From contig QYQC01000163.1 in the NCBI GenBank assembly GCA_007280315.1, forward strand, positions 1 to 10,465: a DNA stretch of 10,465 nt, written 5' to 3'. This stretch comes from Betaproteobacteria bacterium. GTDB taxonomy: Bacteria; Pseudomonadota; Gammaproteobacteria; Burkholderiales; SG8-39. Each line of letters starts with the position of its first letter. Position 1 is the first letter of the stretch. Below the pieces are notes generated by a model, which was not told the DNA's origin, did not search any database, and saw nothing but the letters and a program-made list of their open reading frames with translations. Positions 1 to 5,841 of this stretch are shown piece after piece. Made by a program: the position numbers and the translations under genes.

Positions 1-71
1 GTCTAGCAGAGATCGTCGATTGCGCACGGATGAAAAGCGTATCCGTGCGCAATCGACGATCTCTGCTAGAC
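1..71. repeat. Perfect inverted repeat, 31-bp arms (hairpin 1A)
   Basis: Arms 1-31 and 41-71 are exact reverse complements around a 9-nt loop (GAAAAGCGT, 32-40). The outer end of the stem carries TCTAGC / GCTAGA. The left arm begins at base 1 of the window, so the outer 10 bp, which copy B lacks, could be a real extension or a fold-back at the contig edge. Confidence 0.9.
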
Positions 72-97
72 CCCCTGCCCTCCTTGGGGTTAACCGT

Positions 98-147
98 AAC
101 CGCATTTTCTGTACGGATAGCGTTTCATCCGTACAGAAAATGCGGTT
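98..147. repeat. Perfect inverted repeat, 21-bp arms (hairpin 2A)
   Basis: Arms 98-118 and 127-147 are exact reverse complements around the 8-nt loop AGCGTTTC. The apical part (CGGAT-loop-ATCCG) matches the apex of hairpin 1 read on the opposite strand, although the lower stems are unrelated in sequence. Confidence 0.9.
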
Positions 148-225
148 GGCGCGCGGAGCGCGCAATACCTGTGCAGCAAAATCGACGGCCGTAAAAGGAT
201 ACTTCGAACTGTCGCACTAGAGCTG

Positions 226-249
226 GCGCGGACGGCGGCCCGTCCGCGC
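226..249. repeat. GC-rich inverted repeat in the spacer between copies
   Basis: Arms GCGCGGACGG (226-235) and CCGTCCGCGC (240-249) pair perfectly around a 4-nt loop CGGC. It is not part of the 212-bp repeated unit; it fills the junction where copy B lacks the outer stem seen in copy A. Not followed by a T-run on either strand. Confidence 0.75.
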
Positions 250-250
250 G

Positions 251-301
251 GATCGTCGATTGCGCACGGATGAAAAGCGTATCCGTGCGCAATCGACGAT
301 C
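251..301. repeat. Perfect inverted repeat, 21-bp arms (hairpin 1B)
   Basis: Arms 251-271 and 281-301 are exact reverse complements around the same 9-nt loop as hairpin 1A. The whole 51-bp core is identical to 11-61, so this is the best conserved part of the repeat. Confidence 0.9.
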
Positions 302-337
302 TCTGTTAGACCCCCTGCCCTCCTTGGGGTTAACCGT

Positions 338-387
338 AACCACATTTTCTGTTCGGATAGCTTTTCATCCGTACGGAAAATGCGGTT
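338..387. repeat. Imperfect inverted repeat (hairpin 2B)
   Basis: Arms 338-358 and 367-387 pair at 18 of 21 positions around an 8-nt loop (AGCTTTTC). The three mismatches arise from single changes relative to hairpin 2A with no matching change in the other arm. This looks like drift, not selection to keep the stem. Confidence 0.8.
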
Positions 388-491
388 GGCGCGCGGAGCG
401 CGCAATACCTGCACAGCAAAATCGACCGACGAAACCGGATACGCCGAACTGTAGCGCTAGAACTTGTTAATACCCCCCAGCACCGACGCCG

Positions 492-1976
492 CTATAGCCC
501 CAGGCCGCTCCACAGTTCATCCACGCGCCGCTTCACCTCAGCATCCATGGCGATCGGCTTGCCCCAGCCGCGCGTGGTTTCGCCCGGCCATTTGTTGGTC
601 GCGTCGATACCCATCTTCGATCCCAGGCCCGACACCGGGCTGGCGAAGTCGAGATAATCTATCGGCGTGCGCTCGGCCAGCAGCGTGTCGCGCGCCGGAT
701 CGACGCGCGTCGTCAGCGCCCAGATCACCTCCTTCCAGTCGCGGATATCGACGTCGTCGTCGGTGACGATAATGAACTTGGTGTACATGAACTGGCGCAG
801 AAAGCTCCAGATGCCGAACATCACGCGCTTGGCGTGGCCGGGATACTGTTTCTTCATGCTCACCACGGCGAGGCGGTAGGAACAACCTTCGGGCGGCAGG
901 TAGAAATCGGTGATCTCGGGAAACTGCTTCTGCAGCAGCGGCACGAACACCTCGTTCAGCGCCATGCCCAGCACCGCCGGTTCATCCGGCGGTTTGCCGG
1001 TGTAGGTGCTGTGGTAGATCGGATTGCGGCGCATGCTGATGCGCTCGATGGTGAACACCGGAAAGCGCTCCTGCTCGTTGTAATAGCCGGTGTGATCGCC
1101 AAACGGACCTTCAAGGGCCGTTTCCTCCGGGTGGATCACGCCTTCGAGAACGATCTCCGCGCCAGCCGGCACCTGCAGGTCGCTGCCCAGGCATTTCACC
1201 AGTTCGGTCTTGGCGCCGCGCAAGAGGCCGGCAAACTGATACTCGCCAATCGAATCCGGCACCGGCGTGACCGCGGCGAGGATGGTGGCCGGATCTGCGC
1301 CCAGGGCCACTGCAATTGGAAACGGCTTCCCCGGATGATGCAGTCCATGGTCGCGAAAGTCGAGCGCGCCGCCGCGCTGCGCCAGCCAGCGCATGATGAC
1401 TTTGTTCGGCGCGATCACCTGCTGGCGGTAGATGCCCAGGTTCTGCCGCGTCTTCAGCGGCCCGCGCGTGACGGTGAGCCCCCAGGTGATCAGCGGCCCG
1501 GCATCGCCCGGCCAGCAGGTCTGGACCGGCAGCCGCGAAAGGTCGACGTCCCTGCCCTCCCACACGATCTCCTGGCACGGCGCGCTGTCCTTCACCGTCG
1601 GCGCCATGTTGAGCACCTGCTTCAGCACCGGCAGCTTGTCCCAGGCGTCCTTCAGACCTTTCGGCGGATCCGGTTCCTTCAGGTAGGCGAGCAGTTTGCC
1701 AACTTCGCGCAGCGCCTCGACCGAATCCTCGCCCATGCCGAGCGCGACGCGCCGCGGCGTGCCGAACAGATTCGCCAGCACCGGAATCCGCGCGCGCCCG
1801 GCTGCGCCGTCGAAGCCCTTGGGATTTTCGAACAGGATCGCCGGACCGCCGGCCCTGAGCACGCGATCGCACACTTCGGTCATCTCCAGGCAGGGATCGA
1901 CCACGGCCGAAACGCGCTTCAATTCGCCCAGTTGTTCCAGTTGCGCGATGAAGTCGCGCAGATCCTTATAGCGCAT
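492..1976 (-). CDS. ubiD: 4-hydroxy-3-polyprenylbenzoate decarboxylase UbiD
   Basis: Decarboxylates 3-polyprenyl-4-hydroxybenzoate to 2-polyprenylphenol in ubiquinone synthesis, using prenylated FMN supplied by UbiX (not in this window). At 494 aa it is full length; the E. coli enzyme is about 497. The UbiD signature blocks are continuous: RQNLGIYRQQ with Asn179 and Arg184, GEYQFAG with Glu245, and LEGPFGDHTGYY with Glu289 and Asp294. With a constant offset of four, Asn179, Glu245 and Asp294 match the E. coli metal-binding and catalytic residues as I recall them (175, 241, 290). The start MRYKDLRD was chosen because it matches the family N-terminus and has AGGAC (1985-1989) eight bases upstream. 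A longer open frame to 2213 would overlap ubiA and is rejected. It follows ubiA by 14 nt, so is probably co-transcribed and sequential in the pathway. Confidence 0.96.
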   Translation of the reverse strand: MRYKDLRDFIAQLEQLGELKRVSAVVDPCLEMTEVCDRVLRAGGPAILFENPKGFDGAAGRARIPVLANLFGTPRRVALGMGEDSVEALREVGKLLAYLKEPDPPKGLKDAWDKLPVLKQVLNMAPTVKDSAPCQEIVWEGRDVDLSRLPVQTCWPGDAGPLITWGLTVTRGPLKTRQNLGIYRQQVIAPNKVIMRWLAQRGGALDFRDHGLHHPGKPFPIAVALGADPATILAAVTPVPDSIGEYQFAGLLRGAKTELVKCLGSDLQVPAGAEIVLEGVIHPEETALEGPFGDHTGYYNEQERFPVFTIERISMRRNPIYHSTYTGKPPDEPAVLGMALNEVFVPLLQKQFPEITDFYLPPEGCSYRLAVVSMKKQYPGHAKRVMFGIWSFLRQFMYTKFIIVTDDDVDIRDWKEVIWALTTRVDPARDTLLAERTPIDYLDFASPVSGLGSKMGIDATNKWPGETTRGWGKPIAMDAEVKRRVDELWSGLGL

Positions 1977-1990
1977 GGATGAATGTCCTG

Positions 1991-2863
1991 TTAACGCCAA
2001 ACGTAATCCGCAGCGATGCCGGCAAAAATTACCCCGCCGACCCAGTTGTTGTGCAAGAACGCCTTGAAGCAACCCTCGCGCCGGCGCTCGCGTATCAGGC
2101 TGTAGTGATACAGCATGATGAGCCCGGCCGCAGCCAGACCCAGATAGTAATACAGGGCGAACTGAAGTTTCATGCCGATGACTACTAACACCGCGAGCAT
2201 GGCCGCGTAGCACAGCATCACCGCGGCGACGTCAAAGCGCCCCAGGGTAATGGCGGAGGTGCGGATACCGATCCGGACATCGTCGTCGCGATCCACCATC
2301 GCGTATTCGGTGTCGTAGGCGATCACCCAGAAGATGTTCGCCAGCAGCAGCCACCAGCAGAGCGCCGGCAGAGCGTCCGCCACGGCCGCGAACGCCATCG
2401 GGATGCCGAAACCGAAAGTCACGCCCAGATAGGCCTGCGGCATGGAAAGAAAGCGTTTGGTGAATGGATAGCTGGCGGCGAGCGCGAGGGCGATGAAGGA
2501 TAGCGCGATGGCAAAGCGGTTAAGCGTCAGTACCAGACTGAAAGCGGCGAGCGTCACGACGACCGCCAGCCACAGCGCTTCTTTCACGCCCACCAGGCCG
2601 GCCGCGACCGGCCGATCCCTGGTGCGCTTGACGTGCGCGTCGAAGTTGCGGTCCGCAACATCGTTCATGACGCAGCCGGCCGAGCGCATCAGCAGCGTGC
2701 CGAGGCAGAAGATCCATACCATCATCCATGCGGGCCGTCCGTCCGCCGCGATCCACAGCGCCCACAGCGTCGGCCACAGCAACAGCAGCGTGCCGATGGG
2801 CTTGTCCAGCCGCATCAGCTTTTCGTAGAGCGACAGCCGCTGCTTGAGTTGCGCCAGTTCCAT
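1991..2863 (-). CDS. ubiA: 4-hydroxybenzoate polyprenyltransferase UbiA
   Basis: Integral membrane enzyme that attaches the polyprenyl tail to 4-hydroxybenzoate, making the substrate of UbiD encoded just downstream. The 290-aa length is normal for UbiA. Both Asp-rich Mg-diphosphate motifs are present: NDVADRNFD at residues 67-75 and YDTEYAMVDRDDD at 183-195. The N-terminal KLMRLDKPIGTLLLLWPT block (15-32) is typical of bacterial UbiA, and there are about eight to nine hydrophobic segments. The ATG lies 4 nt after the recG stop, with GAAGG (2873-2877) nine bases upstream inside the recG 3' end, so translation is probably linked to recG. No chorismate lyase (ubiC) is adjacent, so 4-hydroxybenzoate must come from elsewhere in the genome. 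Confidence 0.96.
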   Translation of the reverse strand: MELAQLKQRLSLYEKLMRLDKPIGTLLLLWPTLWALWIAADGRPAWMMVWIFCLGTLLMRSAGCVMNDVADRNFDAHVKRTRDRPVAAGLVGVKEALWLAVVVTLAAFSLVLTLNRFAIALSFIALALAASYPFTKRFLSMPQAYLGVTFGFGIPMAFAAVADALPALCWWLLLANIFWVIAYDTEYAMVDRDDDVRIGIRTSAITLGRFDVAAVMLCYAAMLAVLVVIGMKLQFALYYYLGLAAAGLIMLYHYSLIRERRREGCFKAFLHNNWVGGVIFAGIAADYVWR

Positions 2864-2867
2864 CGGT

Positions 2868-5000
2868 TCAAACCTTCATCAATTCGCTTTTTCCCGCCAA
2901 CCAGCGCGCCAGATGGCGCCGCGCCTGCTCCGGATGATGCTGCAGCATTTGCGGCGCCAGATCGCGCGCCGCCTCGAGCAGGTCCAGATCGAGCTCGAGG
3001 TCGGCGAAGCGCAGCAGCGGCGCCCCGCTCTGGCGCACACCCAGATATTCGCCCGGGCCGCGCAACGCCAGGTCCTGGCGCGCGATTTCGAAACCGTCGC
3101 TGGTTTCAAATACTACTTTGAGCCGCGCGCGCGCGATCTCGCCCAGCGGTTTCTGGTAGAGCAGGATACACGCGCTGTCGTCCGCGCCGCGCCCCACCCG
3201 GCCGCGCAGCTGGTGCAGCTGCGCCAGTCCGAAGCGCTCGGCGTGCTCGATGATCATCAGCGACGCATTGGGCACGTCGACGCCGACCTCGATCACCGTG
3301 GTCGCCACCAGCAGCTGGATTTTGCCGGCGGCGAATTCCGCCATCACCGCGGCCTTGTCCGCACCGCTCAGCCGCCCGTGCACCAGCCCTACTCCGAGTT
3401 CGGCGAATTCGCCGGCAAGGCGCGCGTGGGTGTCGATCACGGTTTGAAGCTGTAGCGCCTCGGCCTGCCGCGCGCCCGGTCGCGGCCCCCGCGCACGCGC
3501 ATTGCCCGCCGGGTCTTCGGCACTGTCCTCGATCAGCGGACAGACCCAATAGGCCTGTCGCCCGGCGCGACAGGCGTCGCGCACCCGTGCGAGCACTTCG
3601 TCGCGGCGCTCGGCGGCGATCAGCTTGGTCCTGACCGGCGTTCGCCCCGGCGGCAATTCGTCGATCAGCGATACGTCGAGGTCGGCGTAGTAACTCATCG
3701 ACAGCGTGCGCGGAATGGGCGTGGCGCTCATCATCAGCTGGTGCGGTTCGGTGTTGACGTCGCCCGCGCCCGCGGTGGCAGAACCCTTAGTGGCCGACCC
3801 CTTGGCGCGCAACGCCAGGCGCTGTTCGACGCCGAACCGGTGCTGCTCGTCGACGATGGCCAGGCCGAGCGACTGGAACGTGACGCCCTCCTGAAACAGC
3901 GCATGCGTGCCCACCGCCACCCGCGTCGCGCCCGAAGCAATATCCGCCGCCGCCTGCGCACGCTGTTTCTTTTTCTGGCTGCCCGAGAGCCAGGTGAGTT
4001 CCACCCCCAGCGGCACGAGCCATTCGGAGAATTTGCGGAAATGCTGCTCGGCCAGGATTTCGGTGGGCGCCATCACCGCAGCCTGGCGGCCGTTCTCCAC
4101 TGCGCGCAGCGCCGCCAGCGCCGCCACCACCGTCTTGCCGCTGCCTACATCGCCCTGCAACAGGCGGTGCATCGGATGCGTCTCGCCAAGATCGTGCTCG
4201 ATTTCGCTCCAGGCGCGACGTTGCGCGCCGGTCAACCTGAACGGCAGCTGCTTCAGCAGGCCCGCGCTCAGCGCCCCGGGCCTGCCCAGTGACGCCGCGG
4301 TCTTGCTCTTGCGCTCGCGGTAATGCAGGCGCATCGACAGCTGCTGCGCCAGCAGTTCTTCCAGCTTTATGCGCCGCCACGCCGGGTGGGTGCGCCCGGT
4401 GAGTGCGCGTGCATCGTCGCCCGGCCGCGGCCGGTGCAGGGCGTCGATGGCCTGGCGAAACGCCGGCAGGCCGAAACGCGCGACGGTGTCCGGCGGCAGC
4501 GTTTCGTCCAGTTCGCATTGCGCCAGGGCCTCCCCGATCAGGCGGCGCAACGCCGCCTGCGGCAGTCCGGCAGTAGTCGGATAGATCGGCGTCAGCGCCT
4601 CGGGCAGCGGCGTATCGGCGTGCACCATGCGATAGCGCGGGTGGACCATTTCGGCGCCGAAAAAGCCCGGGCGTATTTCGCCGAAGGCGCGCACGCGCGC
4701 TCCGGCGACCAGCGCCTTCGCCTGGCTGCCGTAGAAATTGAGGAAGCGCATGGTCAACGGTCCGCTGTCGTCCTCGATCGTGCACACCAACTGGCGCCGC
4801 GGCCGGTAGGCGATCTTGCTGTCGATCACCGTGCCCTCGACTTGCACCGGAACGCCCTCGTGCGCATCGGCGATCGCAGTGAGCCGGGTTTCATCCTCGT
4901 AGCGCAATGGCAGATGCAGCACCAGATCGAACTGGCTGCGGATGCCGAGTTTTTCCAGTTTCGCCTTCAACGAAGGCGCGGGTTTCGCCGCTGTCGCCAC
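2868..5000 (-). CDS. recG: ATP-dependent DNA helicase RecG
   Basis: Superfamily 2 DNA translocase that regresses stalled replication forks and processes branched recombination intermediates. It is 710 aa against about 693 in E. coli. Visible in order: wedge/OB region (about 50-125, after HLPLRYEDETRL), Walker A GDVGSGKT (283-290), DEQH box (384-387) in IVDEQHRFG, motif III SATPIPRT (425-432), motif V/VI through ATTVIEVGVDVPNASL and QLRGRVGRG (597-605), and the TRG segment TSDGFEIARQDLALRGPGE (633-651) that couples ATPase to DNA movement. Two loops are longer than in E. coli: residues 399-418 (a GSATKGSAT duplication) and about 493-515 (Arg/Gly/Pro-rich). The GTG start lies 10 nt after ridA and has only a weak ribosome site, so translational coupling to ridA is likely. 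The gene appears intact. Confidence 0.97.
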   Translation of the reverse strand: MATAAKPAPSLKAKLEKLGIRSQFDLVLHLPLRYEDETRLTAIADAHEGVPVQVEGTVIDSKIAYRPRRQLVCTIEDDSGPLTMRFLNFYGSQAKALVAGARVRAFGEIRPGFFGAEMVHPRYRMVHADTPLPEALTPIYPTTAGLPQAALRRLIGEALAQCELDETLPPDTVARFGLPAFRQAIDALHRPRPGDDARALTGRTHPAWRRIKLEELLAQQLSMRLHYRERKSKTAASLGRPGALSAGLLKQLPFRLTGAQRRAWSEIEHDLGETHPMHRLLQGDVGSGKTVVAALAALRAVENGRQAAVMAPTEILAEQHFRKFSEWLVPLGVELTWLSGSQKKKQRAQAAADIASGATRVAVGTHALFQEGVTFQSLGLAIVDEQHRFGVEQRLALRAKGSATKGSATAGAGDVNTEPHQLMMSATPIPRTLSMSYYADLDVSLIDELPPGRTPVRTKLIAAERRDEVLARVRDACRAGRQAYWVCPLIEDSAEDPAGNARARGPRPGARQAEALQLQTVIDTHARLAGEFAELGVGLVHGRLSGADKAAVMAEFAAGKIQLLVATTVIEVGVDVPNASLMIIEHAERFGLAQLHQLRGRVGRGADDSACILLYQKPLGEIARARLKVVFETSDGFEIARQDLALRGPGEYLGVRQSGAPLLRFADLELDLDLLEAARDLAPQMLQHHPEQARRHLARWLAGKSELMKV
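3775..3804 (-). repeat. 15-bp tandem duplication inside recG
   Basis: Two adjacent 15-nt units (3775-3789 and 3790-3804) differ at three positions. Together they encode a GSATKGSAT stretch in the loop between the DEQH box and motif III of RecG. Being a multiple of three, the duplication keeps the frame. It probably arose by slippage in a tolerant surface loop. Confidence 0.7.
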
Positions 5001-5010
5001 TGCTCGCCGC

Positions 5011-5391
5011 TCAGCCGGTCACCAGTATCGCGTCGGCCTCGACCAGCGCACCGCGCGGCAGCGAGGCAACGCCGACGGCGGCGCGCGCCGGATAGGGCTG
5101 GGTGAAATACCGCGCCATGACCTCGTTCACTTTGGCGAAATGGGCAAGGTCGGTGAGATAGATGGTCAGCTTGGCCGCATCGCCCAGCGTCGCATCCGCG
5201 GCCAGCGCCACCGCCTTCAGGTTTTCGAACACGCGCTGTATCTGCGCATCGATGCCTTCGGCCAGCTGCATGGTTTGCGGATCGAGGCCGATCTGGCCGG
5301 AAACATAAACGGTGTTGCCGCAGCGCACCGCCTGTGAATAGGTGCCGATGGCGCCCGGCGCATGCGCTGTCGAAATGATGGATTTGGCCAT
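5011..5391 (-). CDS. ridA: RidA family reactive intermediate/imine deaminase
   Basis: Small trimeric YjgF/YER057c/UK114-family enzyme that hydrolyses reactive enamine/imine intermediates, such as 2-aminoacrylate, released by PLP enzymes. The 126 aa show the family pattern: APGAIGTYSQAV (11-22), VSGQIGLDP (30-38), ENLKAV (56-61), FAKVNEVMARYF (85-96), then PARAAVGVASLPRGALVEADAI (101-122). Arg103 in PAR and Glu118 fit the active-site Arg and Glu of true RidA-type members as I recall them, so deaminase activity is plausible. ATG 5391 gives the standard family N-terminus; GGGAA a few bases upstream is a modest ribosome site. It is the first gene of the leftward cluster. In other betaproteobacteria I recall this gene near recG, which supports the placement. 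Confidence 0.94.
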   Translation of the reverse strand: MAKSIISTAHAPGAIGTYSQAVRCGNTVYVSGQIGLDPQTMQLAEGIDAQIQRVFENLKAVALAADATLGDAAKLTIYLTDLAHFAKVNEVMARYFTQPYPARAAVGVASLPRGALVEADAILVTG

Positions 5392-5414
5392 GGTTCCCGT
5401 GCATCCCCGAAAAG

Positions 5415-5441
5415 TTGCGTTTGTAAAAACAGGCCTATAAT
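5415..5441 (+). promoter_or_regulatory. Candidate sigma-70 promoter for the TPR/transporter genes
   Basis: A perfect TATAAT lies at 5436-5441 in an otherwise GC-rich gap. A weak -35-like TTGCGT (5415-5420) sits 15 bp upstream, which is short for sigma-70. Transcription would begin near 5448, about 40 nt before the TPR start codon. I see no equally good promoter for the divergent ridA gene in the same gap. Confidence 0.45.
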
Positions 5442-5442
5442 T

Positions 5443-5455
5443 GCGACCCGGTCGC
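5443..5455. promoter_or_regulatory. Dyad at the predicted transcription start
   Basis: GCGACC-c-GGTCGC is a perfect 6-bp inverted repeat just after the TATAAT box, covering the expected start site. It is a possible operator for a dimeric regulator or a very early RNA hairpin. A 6-bp dyad in GC-rich DNA can also be chance. Confidence 0.3.
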
Positions 5456-5486
5456 GCAGGGTTTCCCGCGATGGCCGAATCTTACA

Positions 5487-5828
5487 ATGACCTCAACCGT
5501 CATCGCCAACCTGCAAACGCTCATCGGCACGCCGCGCGATGGAGCGTTACTGCGCTTTTCGCTTGGCAACGAGTATCTGAAAATCGGCGACGCCCACAAC
5601 GCGCAGCTGCAACTCGCCGAAGCCGTGGCCCGTGATCCCGCCTACTCGGCGGCGTGGAAGCTGCTTGGCAAAGCGTACACTGAAACCGGCCGGCCGCAGG
5701 CGGCACTCGAAGCCTATCTTCAAGGCATCGTCGTGGCGCAGAAAAAGGGCGACATGCAGGCGGCGAAGGAAATGACCGTGTTTGCCCGGCGCATTCAGAA
5801 GCAACTGGAAACCGACCGGTCTTCCTGA
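5487..5828 (+). CDS. Small tetratricopeptide-repeat (TPR) protein
   Basis: A 113-aa soluble protein, mostly two TPR-like helix pairs: about residues 20-51 (ALLRFSLGNEYLKIGD then AEAVARDP) and 54-87 (SAAWKLLGKAYTETGR then ALEAYLQGIVVAQKKGD). A charged C-terminal helix follows (QAAKEMTVFARRIQKQLE). TPRs mediate protein-protein contacts; no catalytic motif, signal peptide or membrane segment is visible. I recall similar short TPR proteins with an LRFSLGNEYLK-like start in betaproteobacteria, but with no assigned function. The ATG at 5487 is the only good start in frame; the ribosome site is weak. Its stop is 13 nt before the transporter start, so the two are probably co-transcribed. Whether it acts with the transporter is unknown. 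Confidence 0.85.
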   Translation: MTSTVIANLQTLIGTPRDGALLRFSLGNEYLKIGDAHNAQLQLAEAVARDPAYSAAWKLLGKAYTETGRPQAALEAYLQGIVVAQKKGDMQAAKEMTVFARRIQKQLETDRSS

Positions 5829-5841
5829 CCCGGATTCCGGC

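Larger units (their letters stand above)
1..222. repeat. Paired-hairpin tandem repeat, copy A
   Basis: First of two copies of a non-coding repeat; positions 11-222 match 251-462 with about 17 differences in 212 bases by hand count. Each copy has the same order: a large hairpin (1-71 here), a C/G-rich linker holding the palindrome GGTTAACC at 88-95, a second large hairpin (98-147), a short GC dyad (GCGCGC-gga-GCGCGC, 149-163) and a less conserved tail ending near a CTAG. Differences between copies are clustered in the tail, while the first hairpin is invariant over its shared core. No transposase or plausible protein is encoded. The two inverted hairpins recall REPIN/BIME-type elements, but the stems are longer than usual and I do not recognise the family. 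It lies at the contig edge, as expected for a repeat that breaks assembly. Confidence 0.85.
251..462. repeat. Paired-hairpin tandem repeat, copy B
   Basis: Second copy of the repeat, offset by exactly 240 bases from copy A. The first hairpin core (251-301) is identical to copy A; the second hairpin (338-387) has three mismatched positions in its 21-bp stem where copy A is perfect; the GC dyad is repeated at 389-403. The left flank differs: the outer 10 bp of the first stem in copy A are absent here and are replaced by the GC-rich spacer hairpin. It ends about 30 bases past the 3' end of the leftward ubiD gene, so its hairpins lie downstream of that transcript. There is no T-run after the stems, so a role as an ordinary intrinsic terminator is not supported. 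Confidence 0.85.

Noticed and set aside
84..100. GTTAAC motif in the repeats as an integron attC core site
   Set aside because: attC sites need paired R and L boxes in one imperfect hairpin with extrahelical bases; here GTTAAC lies between two perfect hairpins and no cassette or integrase is present.
20..454. Two similar short open frames (60-66 aa), one in each repeat copy
   Set aside because: They begin at TTG within the hairpin stem, lack a ribosome site, and most of the base differences between copies alter the amino acid. This fits a non-coding repeat better than a gene.
1..462. CRISPR array or IS element end
   Set aside because: There are only two units, the units are over 200 bp long with no spacer pattern, and no transposase or cas gene is present in the window.
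834..1982. A 382-aa open frame on the plus strand opposite ubiD
   Set aside because: It is antisense to a clearly conserved UbiD protein. Its composition (rich in His, Arg, Gln, Ala) is typical of the shadow frame of GC-rich coding DNA, and no family motif is visible.
1974..2213. Upstream extension of the ubiD frame (573 aa in total)
   Set aside because: It would overlap the 3' end of ubiA by over 220 bases and adds residues unlike any UbiD N-terminus. The internal ATG at 1976 has a good ribosome site and the family start sequence.
5782..5841. TTG-initiated N-terminal extension of the transporter
   Set aside because: It overlaps the TPR coding region by 47 bases, is Pro-rich and unlike transporter N-termini, and an ATG lies at 5842.
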